This document shows positions 16,989 to 25,504 of a DNA stretch of 64,000 nucleotides, piece after piece. Position numbers and translations under genes: made by a program. Each line of letters begins with the position of its first letter. The first letter of the stretch is position 1. Under the pieces are notes generated by a model. The model was given only the letters and a program-made list of their open reading frames with translations, had not been told where the DNA came from and did not search any database. This DNA comes from Achromobacter xylosoxidans (GTDB taxonomy: Bacteria > Pseudomonadota > Gammaproteobacteria > Burkholderiales > Burkholderiaceae_B). The stretch lies in the NCBI RefSeq assembly GCF_002192695.1, contig NZ_MTLG01000074.1:62001-126000 (forward strand), read 5' to 3'.

Positions 16989-17882
16989 CTAGAACCGATC
17001 GAGCTTCAGCCCCGCCGCAAGATAATCAATAAAAGCCCGTACCTTGGCGGGTGGAAGCCTGTGCTCCTGCCAAAGCACGTGTATGGGCACAGGCTTGGAC
17101 TCGAACGCTTCGAGTATGACTTCCACCTGCCCCGCATCCAGCAGGTGCCTGATCTGCCATAGCGGCGAATAACCGATGCCGAGCCCGGCGCCGACCGCGG
17201 AATAGATCGCCGCCATCGTGTTGGTCCGGAACGGACCACGAACCCCGACGCTGCGCCGCTTGCCATCTATCTCGAAGGCCCATTGCCCCGAGCGTTGATC
17301 GATGGTCCTGACAATGCAGTCGTGCTGCCGCAGTTCCGAAGGATGCGCGGGACGGCCACGCTCTTCGAAATACGAAGGCGCGCCGAATACGACTCTGCGC
17401 AAGGCTCCCAATCGTCTTCCTTGCAAACCCGAATCCGGCAGGTCTGCGATGCGCACGACCAGATCGAGGCCTTCCGCGGCAAGGTCAACAAAGGAATCCG
17501 TCAGTTGCAGATCGACTTCGATCTGCGGGTATGCGCGCATGTACTGCGCGATGATCGGAACCAGGAAGTCCGGGCCGAACAGCACCGGGGCGCCGACACG
17601 CAATATGCCCGACGGCGCGGCCCGGCGGTCTGCGACCTCCAGCCGGGCCTCGCCTATTTCCTCCATCGCCGGTTTGACCCGCCGGAAGAACGCCTCGCCG
17701 GCTTCGCTGAGAGAGCAATGCCGCGTGGTGCGATGGACAAGTTGCACGCCGACGTCTTCTTCCAGCGCGGCAAGAGAACGGCTGACGGCCTGCAGCGAGC
17801 GGCCGAGATGGCGCGCGGCTTTCGTCAGGCTTCCCGTTTCAGCGATGTGGATAAACGCTTCCAGGTCTTCGAGGCGGCTCAT
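16989..17882 (-). CDS. LysR-family transcriptional regulator
   Basis: The protein is 297 aa. The N-terminal winged helix-turn-helix is visible (SLTKAARHLGRSLQAVSRSLAALEE, residues about 17-41), followed by a linker and a periplasmic-binding-protein-like effector domain with PSYFEERG and AVGAGLGIGYSP stretches. It is transcribed divergently from the NmrA-like gene at 17992, the usual arrangement of a LysR regulator and its target, with 109 bases of shared upstream DNA. The effector is unknown. Confidence 0.9.
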   Translation of the reverse strand: MSRLEDLEAFIHIAETGSLTKAARHLGRSLQAVSRSLAALEEDVGVQLVHRTTRHCSLSEAGEAFFRRVKPAMEEIGEARLEVADRRAAPSGILRVGAPVLFGPDFLVPIIAQYMRAYPQIEVDLQLTDSFVDLAAEGLDLVVRIADLPDSGLQGRRLGALRRVVFGAPSYFEERGRPAHPSELRQHDCIVRTIDQRSGQWAFEIDGKRRSVGVRGPFRTNTMAAIYSAVGAGLGIGYSPLWQIRHLLDAGQVEVILEAFESKPVPIHVLWQEHRLPPAKVRAFIDYLAAGLKLDRF

Positions 17883-17991
17883 TATTTATCTCGAATAGCG
17901 TGATTCATTTTCAATTTCCACGCGTATTGTTCCACCAATCGGTAGAAAATACACTGCCTTCGTACTCACACGCACACGAAGGAGAAACCCT

Positions 17992-18888
17992 GTGAACGGC
18001 ACTCAGCCTATCGTTTTGGTGGTCGGAGCCAGCGGCAAGTTCGCCAGCCTGGTGGTTCCTGAATTGCAGCGGCGCAAGGTCACGGTCCGGGCGCTCGTGC
18101 GCGACGAAGCACGCGCCGCCCAGGCCCGCTCACTGGGAGCGGCCGAGACCGCCATCGGCGACCTCCGCGACGTCGACAGCCTCGCAGCCGCTACGCAAGG
18201 CGTGGACGGCGTCTTTCATATCGGCCCCGCGTTCACCGCCGACGAAGCGCCCATGGGCGTCGCCCTGGTCGACGCGGCCAGGCGCAGCGGCGTGAGGAAA
18301 TTCGTCTTTTCATCGGTCATCCAGCCGACCAACGTGCGCCTGGCCAATCACGCCAGCAAGATCCCGGTGGAGGATGCGCTTTACTCGTCGGGCCTGGAAT
18401 ACACGATTCTGCATCCCGCGAACTTCATGCAGAACATCGGCTTGGCCTGGCCATCGATCCGCGAGCATGCCAGTTTCGGCGAACCCTTTCCCAAGGACAC
18501 AGGCATCGCTCGCGTGGACTATCGCGATGTGGCGGAAGTTGCCGCCATTGCCCTGACCGAAGAGACGCTGGCCTACGCAACCTTGGAGCTGTGCGCCGGC
18601 ATGTACAGCCGCATGGACATCGTGGCAGCCCTGGGCGAGGCGCTGGGACTTCCGGTCGCGGCGCTGGAGCCCGGTTTCGACGCATGGGCGGAAAGCGCGC
18701 AGTTGCCTTATGGCGATCAGCAGTTGCTTCTGTTGTCCAGGGTTTTCGATCACTATCGCGCCTGCGGGCTCGGAGGAAACAGTCTTGCGCTGAAGGCAGC
18801 GCTGGGCCGGGATCCGCGTTCGCTGCGCGAGTACATCAATGACCTGGTGGCCGAGAAACAAGCGGCGCGCAGCCGCAGGGAGTGTTGA
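17992..18888 (+). CDS. NmrA-like NAD(P)-binding protein
   Basis: The protein is 298 aa, starting at GTG 17992 behind an AAGGAGA ribosome site. The N-terminal loop VVGASGKFASLVVPEL is an extended-SDR/NmrA cofactor motif, with the ALVRDEARA second strand and the DVDSLAAATQGVDGVFHIGP region. The YxxxK pair is not obvious, as in quinone-reductase QOR2-like and NmrA redox sensors. It probably reduces a small quinone or senses NADP. Divergent LysR control is likely; DUF2798 follows directly. Confidence 0.85.
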   Translation: MNGTQPIVLVVGASGKFASLVVPELQRRKVTVRALVRDEARAAQARSLGAAETAIGDLRDVDSLAAATQGVDGVFHIGPAFTADEAPMGVALVDAARRSGVRKFVFSSVIQPTNVRLANHASKIPVEDALYSSGLEYTILHPANFMQNIGLAWPSIREHASFGEPFPKDTGIARVDYRDVAEVAAIALTEETLAYATLELCAGMYSRMDIVAALGEALGLPVAALEPGFDAWAESAQLPYGDQQLLLLSRVFDHYRACGLGGNSLALKAALGRDPRSLREYINDLVAEKQAARSRREC

Positions 18889-18889
18889 A

Positions 18890-19150
18890 ATGGCTGACCG
18901 CTCATCAAGACCCGCCCTGAAAAAACTCCCCCAGCGCTATGCCCCCTTCCTGATGCCGCTGGTTCTTTCGGTGTTCATGTCGGCCATCGTTTCAGCGGTG
19001 GCGACCGCCGCGAGCGTGGGTGTGGGCCCCGACTTTGTCGTCAGCTGGCCCAGCGCCTGGGGGGCCTCCTGGATCGTGGCCTTTCCCAGCCTTTTGCTGC
19101 TGCTGCCCGTCGTGCGGCGAATAGTCGCCTGGATGGTGGCCCAGCCCTAG
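18890..19150 (+). CDS. DUF2798 small membrane protein
   Basis: The protein is 86 aa from ATG 18890, which follows the NmrA-like stop immediately. Two hydrophobic segments are visible (FLMPLVLSVFMSAIVSAVAT near 20-40 and the WIVAFPSLLLLLPVVRRIVAW region near 55-80) separated by a short loop. This matches the two-helix DUF2798 inner-membrane family, whose function is unknown. It is co-transcribed with the NmrA-like gene. Confidence 0.78.
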   Translation: MADRSSRPALKKLPQRYAPFLMPLVLSVFMSAIVSAVATAASVGVGPDFVVSWPSAWGASWIVAFPSLLLLLPVVRRIVAWMVAQP

Positions 19151-19157
19151 GCTGGGC
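19139..19157. terminator. Hairpin overlapping the DUF2798 stop codon
   Basis: GCCCAGCC (19139-19146) and GGCTGGGC (19150-19157) form a perfect 8-bp stem with a 3-base loop. It sits at the point where the LysR-regulated operon and the TetR operon converge. There is no T-tract, so it is a plausible but unproven bidirectional stop. Confidence 0.4.
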
Positions 19158-19196
19158 AGCGCCAGCATGAACCCTGCGTGGCCGCGTCGGCGTGCG

Positions 19197-19826
19197 TCAA
19201 GCGGCCGGCCACGCAAGCATCGCGGCATCGATGATCATGTTGAGCTTCTTCACGCCCGCGCCGTCGCGGGCCTGGATCGACAGGCCTTCGAGCACGGTCG
19301 TGTAGAAGGCGGCAAGCTGATGGACATCGGCGGACGGCGGGAGGTCGCCCTGCGCAATGCCTTGCGAGAGGCGTTTCCTCAGCATCGATTCCCCGTCCTC
19401 TCGATTGGCGGCAAGAAACGCGCGTACGCTTTCGTTCTCGGGCGCGCCCAGCAGCGAAGACAACACGATCATGCAACCACGCGGCCCCTCGGCGACGGCA
19501 TAGGCCCGTGCATTTGATCGCAGCATGGTTTCGACGGCCTCGCGGGCCGTCCGGGCTACGCTGAGGCTCTGCGACGTCGCACGCCCCTCGACCCGGTCGT
19601 AAAGCTCGACCGCCTGCCGGAAGATCTCTTCCTTGCAACCGAAGGTCGCATAAAGGCTGGGCTTGTTGACGCCGGTGGCGCTGACGAGATCCTGGATCGA
19701 GGTACCTTCATAACCTTGCGCCCAGAAGGTGCGCATGGCTGCCAGCAAGGCCAGGTCTTTGTCGAACGCTTTCGGACGCCCGATTTTCGGCGCGGAGGCC
19801 GATTTTGCTTGATTGCCAGAATTCAC
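19197..19826 (-). CDS. TetR/AcrR-family transcriptional regulator
   Basis: The protein is 209 aa, starting at GTG 19826 and overlapping the SugE stop (GTGA). The N-terminal TetR helix-turn-helix is clear: LLAAMRTFWAQGYEGTSIQ then DLVSATGVNKPSLYATFGCK (about residues 27-66). The C-terminal half is the ligand/dimer domain. It is the third gene of the SDR-SugE-TetR operon, and the palindrome ahead of the SDR gene is the natural candidate for autoregulation. The inducer is unknown. Confidence 0.9.
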   Translation of the reverse strand: MNSGNQAKSASAPKIGRPKAFDKDLALLAAMRTFWAQGYEGTSIQDLVSATGVNKPSLYATFGCKEEIFRQAVELYDRVEGRATSQSLSVARTAREAVETMLRSNARAYAVAEGPRGCMIVLSSLLGAPENESVRAFLAANREDGESMLRKRLSQGIAQGDLPPSADVHQLAAFYTTVLEGLSIQARDGAGVKKLNMIIDAAMLAWPAA

Positions 19827-20140
19827 GATTCAATGATCCGCAGCCCCGCCACACCAACACCTATCAACCCCAGGAACAACAGCTTGGCCGATGACATCTG
19901 TTCGCCGAGCACCAAGGTACCGAAAACCGCTACGCCAAAAGCGCCTATGCCCACCCAGATGGCGTAAGCGGTGCCCACCGGCAGATGCTTCAGAGCCAAG
20001 GCGAGCAACACCAGGCTTAGCATGGCGACGCTTATGCCGATCAGGCTTGGCCAAAACCTCGTCAATCCGTCTGCCTGCTTCAGCGCCAATGCCCAGACGA
20101 TTTCAAGCATGCCGGCCAGAACCAAGAATCCCCAGGCCAT
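19823..20140 (-). CDS. sugE: Small multidrug resistance family exporter, SugE/Gdx type
   Basis: The protein is 105 aa with four helices. The start at 20140 gives the canonical family N-terminus (MAWGFLVLAGMLEIVWALAL); 20152 is an alternative. The essential Glu is in AGMLEIVW near residue 13. The PVGTAYAIWVGIGAFGVAV stretch is the hallmark separating SugE/Gdx (guanidinium or quaternary-ammonium exporters) from EmrE. It acts as a dual-topology dimer in the inner membrane. It is sandwiched between an SDR and a TetR gene. I saw no guanidine riboswitch in front of the operon, so control is probably by the TetR protein. Confidence 0.88.
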   Translation of the reverse strand: MAWGFLVLAGMLEIVWALALKQADGLTRFWPSLIGISVAMLSLVLLALALKHLPVGTAYAIWVGIGAFGVAVFGTLVLGEQMSSAKLLFLGLIGVGVAGLRIIES

Positions 20141-20174
20141 CCGAGTCCCCATTCCTGTTCGCCTTCCCGAAACC

Positions 20175-20918
20175 CTAGGCGGTGAAGCCTCCATCGATGG
20201 CGAGCGATGCGCCGGTGATGAATTGGCTCTCGGCCCCCGCAAGATAACCCACAGCGGCCGCAATTTCCTCGGGTTGGGCGTAGCGTTTAACCGCCATGAG
20301 TTCCAGCTCGGCGGCCACAGTCGGGCCGTCGGCAGGGTTCATGTCGGTGTCGGTCGATCCCGGATCGACAATATTGACCGTAATGCCGCGGCCGCCGACC
20401 TCGCGCGCCAGGCCCTTGGTGAATCCGATAAGCGCGGACTTGCTCATCGCATAGAGCGTCACGCCCGCGTAAGGCACCCTTTGGGCGAAGCAGGAGCCGA
20501 TGGAGATGATGCGCCCGCCGGTTCCCATGTAAGCCAGCGCGGCTTGCGAGGCCACGAACACCGCTCTGGCGTGGATCGCCAGGGTGTCGTCGATTTCCTC
20601 GAGCGTGGCGTTCTCGACGGGTCCGTAGGGGAACACGCCGGCGCTATTGACGAGTATGTCCAGCCTGCCCAGTTCCCCGGCAGTCTGCTCTACCGCCGCC
20701 CGGACCGCGGCCGGGTCGCGGCTGTCCGCCTTGATGGCCAGGACCTTGGCGCCGGTTACACCAAGTTCCTGGGCGTAGTCTTTCGCGGCCTGATCAGATC
20801 TGGCGTAAGTGAACGCGACATCAGCGCCCCGTTCAGCGAACCTTCGGACGATGGCGGCGCCGATGCCGCGCGTACCCCCGGTGACCAGCGCAACCTTGCC
20901 TTGGAATTCCATCGCCAA
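20175..20918 (-). CDS. Short-chain dehydrogenase/reductase
   Basis: The protein is 247 aa, with either Met1 or Met3 as start. The cofactor loop TGGTRGIGAAIV, NSAGVFPYG, catalytic Ser in ISIGSC and YAMSK (Tyr/Lys) are all present, with a GASLAIDGGF C-terminus. This is the form of TetR-regulated SDRs that reduce reactive or quinone-like carbonyls. It is the first gene of the operon with sugE and tetR and lies just after a near-perfect palindrome, so repression by the TetR protein is likely. Confidence 0.9.
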   Translation of the reverse strand: MAMEFQGKVALVTGGTRGIGAAIVRRFAERGADVAFTYARSDQAAKDYAQELGVTGAKVLAIKADSRDPAAVRAAVEQTAGELGRLDILVNSAGVFPYGPVENATLEEIDDTLAIHARAVFVASQAALAYMGTGGRIISIGSCFAQRVPYAGVTLYAMSKSALIGFTKGLAREVGGRGITVNIVDPGSTDTDMNPADGPTVAAELELMAVKRYAQPEEIAAAVGYLAGAESQFITGASLAIDGGFTA

Positions 20919-20923
20919 GCTCC

Positions 20924-20945
20924 TTTTATACCGATCGGTTCAAAA
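20924..20945. promoter_or_regulatory. Palindromic operator candidate for the TetR protein
   Basis: A perfect 10-bp palindrome ACCGATCGGT (20930-20939) is flanked by TTTT on the left (20924-20927) and AAAA on the right (20942-20945), giving a 22-base dyad. It lies 6-27 bases ahead of the SDR start codon, where a bound repressor would block transcription or initiation. Size and symmetry fit a TetR operator; binding itself is inferred. Confidence 0.6.
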
Positions 20946-20978
20946 GATGCTACGCGCAGCGGAGTTCGTCGTCAAGCA

Positions 20979-22184
20979 TCACTTCCCGCGGATATACCCA
21001 TCCCGCGTCTGCGGCAGCTTCATCCCCAGCACGGCGGAGGCGACCTGCGTGCGCAGGATCTGCGCCGTGCCGCCCGCGATGGTGAACATGCGCGCGTCGC
21101 GCACGTGACGTTCCATCGGCAGGTCGCGGCCGTAGCCGGACGAGCCATGCAACTGCAAGGCGTCATTGGTCACGCGCTGCGCGGTTTCGGCCGCGAAGAT
21201 CTTGGCCTGCGCGGCCAGCGACAGATCCGGGAAGCCGAAAGTCCGCGGCGTGCCGCTGCTGGCGGCCGCATGCAGCATGTGCCGCGCCGCATTCAGCTGG
21301 ATCGCCATGTCGGCGACCATCCACTGCAAGCCCTGGAACTCCGCTATCGGCCGGCCGAACTGCTGGCGTTGCTTGACGTAGTCCACGGCCTCTTCGAAGG
21401 CGCCCTGCGCGATGCCCAGCGCCACGGTGCCCGCGCCCACGCGCTGGGCGTTGTAGGCTTGCATCAGGCCGGCAAAGCCGCGCTTCAAGCCCTCCGGTGG
21501 AACCACCAGCATGGACTTGTGCACTTTGAGGTCGCGGAACTTGATGTAGGTCTCGGGTATGCCCCGCACGCCCATGGCGTAGGAACGCTTGGCGATCTCC
21601 AGGCCATCGTCCGCGGCGTCCGGCTCGCGCACGTGGATGAAGGCGCCTATGCCCAGGTCCACGCCCTCGTCGAACACGCGCGCAAAGATCAGGTGCAGGC
21701 GCGACACTCCGCCCCCGGTGATCCAGTATTTCTCGCCGTTGATGAGGTAATCGTCACCCATGCGCACTGCGCGAGTGCCCATTTCGCTGGCCGCGCTGCC
21801 GGCCTGGGGCTCCGAGATGCAGATGGCGGGCTTGTCTCCCGCCAGCACGCAGCCGGCGGCCAGCGTCTTCTGCTCATGGCTGCCGTATTGCATGATGGCG
21901 CCGATTGCGCCCATATTGGCTTCGACCGTGATGCGTCCCATGGTGGCGCAAGCCTTGGCCATTTCTTCCACGACCAGGACGGTATCGAGATAGCCCAGTC
22001 CCTGCCCGCCGTACTCGCGCGGGATCGTCATGCCCATGAAGCCGGCCTCGCGCAGCTGGCCCACATTGGCCCAGGGATACTGTTCGGATTGGTCGGTGGC
22101 CGCGGCCGTCGGCTTGAAAACGGTCTGCGCCAGTTCGCGCGCGCGCTGCTGCAGCGCCAATTGCTCTTGGGAAAGTTCAGTCAT
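20979..22184 (-). CDS. Acyl-CoA dehydrogenase family protein
   Basis: The protein is 401 aa. It has the three-domain ACAD layout: N-terminal helices, a middle beta domain with ICISEPQAGSAASEMGTRA (FAD/substrate loop) and YWITGGGVSRLHLIFAR, and a C-terminal helical domain with QQFGRPIAEFQGLQW and LQLHGSSGYGRDLPMERHVR. The position of the usual catalytic Glu in the YEGT motif reads AGGT instead, so the base must lie elsewhere or the reaction differs. It would oxidise the acyl-CoA produced by the CoA-transferase encoded two genes upstream. Confidence 0.88.
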   Translation of the reverse strand: MTELSQEQLALQQRARELAQTVFKPTAAATDQSEQYPWANVGQLREAGFMGMTIPREYGGQGLGYLDTVLVVEEMAKACATMGRITVEANMGAIGAIMQYGSHEQKTLAAGCVLAGDKPAICISEPQAGSAASEMGTRAVRMGDDYLINGEKYWITGGGVSRLHLIFARVFDEGVDLGIGAFIHVREPDAADDGLEIAKRSYAMGVRGIPETYIKFRDLKVHKSMLVVPPEGLKRGFAGLMQAYNAQRVGAGTVALGIAQGAFEEAVDYVKQRQQFGRPIAEFQGLQWMVADMAIQLNAARHMLHAAASSGTPRTFGFPDLSLAAQAKIFAAETAQRVTNDALQLHGSSGYGRDLPMERHVRDARMFTIAGGTAQILRTQVASAVLGMKLPQTRDGYIRGK

Positions 22185-22237
22185 GGTTCATCCTTGCTAC
22201 GTGCAAAACTCCGGCCGGGCCATTTGGCCCGCCGGCA

Positions 22238-23197
22238 TCAACCCACCTTGATATCCGCGCGCCGCGCCACCTCGGCCCAGCGTTCGACTTCGCTGCGCGT
22301 GAGCGCGGCCAGTTCCTGCGGCGTGCCGCCGCCCGCATCCGCGCCCAACGCTATCCAGCGCTGCACGAAAACCGGGTCGGCAAACGCGGCATTGACCGCC
22401 GCGTTGAGCACGCGCACCACGTCCGCCGGCGTGGACGGCGGCGCATAGATGCCGTACCAGCTGGTCGCGTCGTAATTGGCCGCACCGCTCTCCGCCGCCG
22501 TGGGCACGTCGGGCAGGCTGGGCGAACGCACCTTCGAGGTCACGGCGATCGCGCGCACGCTGCCGGCCCTGATGTGCTGGATGGCCGACGGCATGGTTTC
22601 GAACATCATGTGGACGTTCCCGGCAATGATGTCCACGATCGCCGGCGCCGAGCCGCGGTAAGGCACGTGCATCATCTGGGTGCCAGTGACGTTCTTGAAG
22701 TACTCGGCCATCAGGTGCTGCATGGTGCCCGCGCCCGGCGTGGCATAGCTGTACTTGTCCGGATTGGCCTTCAGCAGCGCCACCAGCTCCTGCACATTCT
22801 GCGCCGGCAGATCCTTGTTGACGATCAGCGCATGGTTGACGCGCCCCAGAAAGCCCACTGCCGTCATTTCGCGGATGTCGTATCCCAGCTTCGGATACAC
22901 CGACTGGGCGATCGCGTGATGCACCGCCCCGAACAGGATCGCGTAGCCGTCGGGGCGGGCCTTGGCCACGGCGTCCGCGCCCAGCGTGCCGCCGGCGCCG
23001 CCGCGGTTTTCCACGATGACCGACTGGGCCAGACTCGCGCGCATCGGCTCGGCCAGCTGGCGCGACAGGATGTCCACGGTACCGCCCGGCGCATAGGGCG
23101 CAATCAACCTGATGCTCTGCGACGGATACTTGCCCTGCGCAAATGCGCGGCTCAATGGCGCCAATGCGGCCAGCGCCAACAACTGTCTCCTATCCAT
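22238..23197 (-). CDS. Bug/TctC-family periplasmic binding protein
   Basis: The protein is 319 aa. The ATG at 23197 is preceded by AGGAGAGAGG and a signal peptide (LLALAALAPLSRAFAQ); the longer frame lacks a sensible start. Family marks are IRLIAPYAPGGTVDILSRQL, VIVENRGGAGGTLGAD and MHVPYRGSAPAIVD. Bug proteins bind carboxylates or amides in the periplasm. No TctA/TctB membrane genes are nearby. It is encoded between a CoA-transferase and an acyl-CoA dehydrogenase, which suggests its ligand is the acid they process. Confidence 0.88.
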   Translation of the reverse strand: MDRRQLLALAALAPLSRAFAQGKYPSQSIRLIAPYAPGGTVDILSRQLAEPMRASLAQSVIVENRGGAGGTLGADAVAKARPDGYAILFGAVHHAIAQSVYPKLGYDIREMTAVGFLGRVNHALIVNKDLPAQNVQELVALLKANPDKYSYATPGAGTMQHLMAEYFKNVTGTQMMHVPYRGSAPAIVDIIAGNVHMMFETMPSAIQHIRAGSVRAIAVTSKVRSPSLPDVPTAAESGAANYDATSWYGIYAPPSTPADVVRVLNAAVNAAFADPVFVQRWIALGADAGGGTPQELAALTRSEVERWAEVARRADIKVG

Positions 23198-23255
23198 GCC
23201 TCTCTCCTCTTGTGTCCGCCCTCGTGCGGGACGGTGTTGTCTAAGGTGCGTGACG

Positions 23256-24455
23256 TCAGCCCGGCGAGCCACCCGCCGTCCAATCGCCCAGGATTTGCTG
23301 CGCGTGCTCGTTCAGACGGGGCGGCGGCCTGCGGTACGAAACCGGCGTGGCGGACAGCTTCAGCGGGTTTGCCAGCAGGTTCAGCTCGCCGCCTTGCGCC
23401 CACTCGCAGGGCATGCGCAGATGCGCGCCGCGCGCCTGGACGTGCGGATCATTGAACACATCGCGCAGGTCGTTGACCGGGCCGCAAGGCACGCCCACGG
23501 CTTCCAGCTGTTCCAGCCAGGTTTTCCTGGGGCGCAGGGCCAGCGCGTCCTGTACCCGTTGGCAAAGTTCGGCGCGGTGGGCGACGCGGGCCGCATTGGA
23601 GGCGTAGCGCTCGTCATCCGCCAGCCCGGCCAGGCCGGCAATCTCGCAGAAGCGCCGGAACTGCGCATCGTTGCCCACGGCAAGAATCATGGGACCGTCG
23701 GCGGCGTCGAACACCTGGTAAGGCACGATGTTGGGGTGGCCGTTGCCTAGCCGCGCGGGCGGCTCCTGCTCTGCCAGATAGTTGGTTCCGGCATTCACCA
23801 GCCAGGCAATCTGGCTGTCCAGCAGCGAGATGTCGATGTGCTGCCCCTGCCCGGTCAGGTCGCGGTGGCGCAGCGCCGCCAGGATGCCGACCGCGGCGTA
23901 CATGCCGGTCATGACGTCGGCGATGCCCACGCCCACCTTCATGGGCGTGCCCTGCGGCTCGCCGGTAAGGCTCATGATCCCGCCCATGCCCTGGATCAGG
24001 AAGTCGTAGCCCGCGCGCTTGGCGTACGGACCCGTCTGCCCGAATCCGGTGATGGAGCAACACACCAGGCGCGGATACCTGTGCTTGAGCTGCGCATAGT
24101 CCAGCCCGTGCTTGGCCAGGCCGCCGACCTTGTAGTTCTCGACCAGCACGTCGGCATGGGCCAGCAACTGATGCAGCGCGTCCCGGCCGGCCTCGGTGGC
24201 GATATCCAGCGCGATGGACCGCTTGTTGCGGTTGGCGCTCAGGTAGTAGGCGCTTTCGCCGGTCGCGCGGCCGTCCTGGCCATTGATGTACGGCGGCCCC
24301 CACTTCCGGGTGTCATCGCCCTCGTCGGGCTTTTCCACCTTGACCACGTCCGCGCCCAGGTCACCCAACAGCTGCGTCGCGCTGGGGCCCGCCAGGATGC
24401 GCGAGAGGTCCAGGACACGCACGCCCTTGAGCGCGGAGGCTTCCACTGACTGCAT
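23256..24455 (-). CDS. Family III CoA-transferase (CaiB/BaiF)
   Basis: The protein is 399 aa, typical length. Landmarks are KGVRVLDLSRILAGPSATQLLGD at the N-terminus, KRSIALDI, the LVENYKVGGLAKHGLDY motif, ITGFGQTGPYAKRAGYDFLIQ, and the catalytic Asp in GIADVMTGMYAA. It moves CoA between carboxylic acids, so it would activate an imported acid using another CoA ester. It leads an operon with the Bug protein and acyl-CoA dehydrogenase; the LysR gene upstream on the same strand is a likely regulator. Confidence 0.9.
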   Translation of the reverse strand: MQSVEASALKGVRVLDLSRILAGPSATQLLGDLGADVVKVEKPDEGDDTRKWGPPYINGQDGRATGESAYYLSANRNKRSIALDIATEAGRDALHQLLAHADVLVENYKVGGLAKHGLDYAQLKHRYPRLVCCSITGFGQTGPYAKRAGYDFLIQGMGGIMSLTGEPQGTPMKVGVGIADVMTGMYAAVGILAALRHRDLTGQGQHIDISLLDSQIAWLVNAGTNYLAEQEPPARLGNGHPNIVPYQVFDAADGPMILAVGNDAQFRRFCEIAGLAGLADDERYASNAARVAHRAELCQRVQDALALRPRKTWLEQLEAVGVPCGPVNDLRDVFNDPHVQARGAHLRMPCEWAQGGELNLLANPLKLSATPVSYRRPPPRLNEHAQQILGDWTAGGSPG

Positions 24456-24575
24456 ACGCCTTCTCCATCAGAGTCGATCGATGCAGTCTAAAATTCGCAA
24501 TCCTCACCTTCAATTGAGTTTTTTTTCAACATGAAGGAACGCTTGGCGCCTGGGCGGGACGGGCGACGCGCGGCG

Positions 24576-25493
24576 CTACTTGACCGGAAACTTCAGCTTG
24601 GGCGCGGCCTCCCTGACCATGGCCCAGAAGGCATGCGCGGCAGGCGACAGCTTGCGCTCATTAAGGCAGGCCAAACCGATCCTGCGCTTGGAGGCGGGGC
24701 TGATCTTGCGGTAGACCAGCCCGTCGTAGGCCTGCGGCAGCACCAGCGACGCCAGCACGGAGATGCCCTGCCCGCGCCTGACGAACTCCAGGATGGACAT
24801 GATCTGCGAGAGGTCGTGCGCGATATGCGGCTTGGCGCCGGCGCGCTCGAACATGCGCGTAATGACCGGCTGCGAACCGGCGCGCGTCATGATCAGGGGA
24901 TAGTCGATCAGATCCTTCACCCCGATCGTCTTGCGTTCGGCCAGCGGGTGGCCGGCAGGAAGCACCACCATCAGTTCATCGCTGACCAGCGGCAGCGTGT
25001 CGAAATCCGGTTTGGGCAAGGCCACCACGCCGATCTCGATGCGGCGCTCGACCAGCGCGCGCTCCAGTTCGGGGTCCGGCTTTTCAGTGACGAAGACGTC
25101 GACGCCCGGATAGCGCGCCTTGAACATTTCCAGCATCTGCGGCAGGATGTTCAAGGAGGAACTCGCGCCCAGCGAACCGAGATTCAGCAAGCCCGAACGC
25201 AGGCCCGCGCTGGCGCTGGCCGTCGCCCGCACGATCTGCAGGGACGCGAACACGTCCCTGACATGCGGCAGGATCTGCTGCCCGGCATAGGTGAGCAGCA
25301 CGCCCGGCGCATTGCGGTCGAGCAAGGGCGCCCCCAGCGTGGCCTCCAGCGTGCGCAGGGCGTGGCTGGTGGCCGAGGGCGTCATGCCCAGCCGCGCGCC
25401 GGCACCCGCGATACTGTCGGCCGACGCCAGGGAAATCAACAGTTCCAGCTGTCTGAGAGAGAGGGATTTTGCTGCCTGATCCGGCATGGCCAT
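24576..25493 (-). CDS. LysR-family transcriptional regulator
   Basis: The protein is 305 aa. HTH: LELLISLASADSIAGAGARL then GMTPSATSHALRTLEATLGA (about residues 16-55). The effector domain includes LGSLGASSSLNILPQML and RRGQGISVLASLVLPQ. It is on the same strand as the CoA-transferase operon 120 bases downstream and probably regulates it. A second LysR gene ends/starts only 11 bases upstream, so the two regulators may share a transcript. Confidence 0.9.
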   Translation of the reverse strand: MAMPDQAAKSLSLRQLELLISLASADSIAGAGARLGMTPSATSHALRTLEATLGAPLLDRNAPGVLLTYAGQQILPHVRDVFASLQIVRATASASAGLRSGLLNLGSLGASSSLNILPQMLEMFKARYPGVDVFVTEKPDPELERALVERRIEIGVVALPKPDFDTLPLVSDELMVVLPAGHPLAERKTIGVKDLIDYPLIMTRAGSQPVITRMFERAGAKPHIAHDLSQIMSILEFVRRGQGISVLASLVLPQAYDGLVYRKISPASKRRIGLACLNERKLSPAAHAFWAMVREAAPKLKFPVK

Positions 25494-25504
25494 GTTTCCT
25501 TGGT

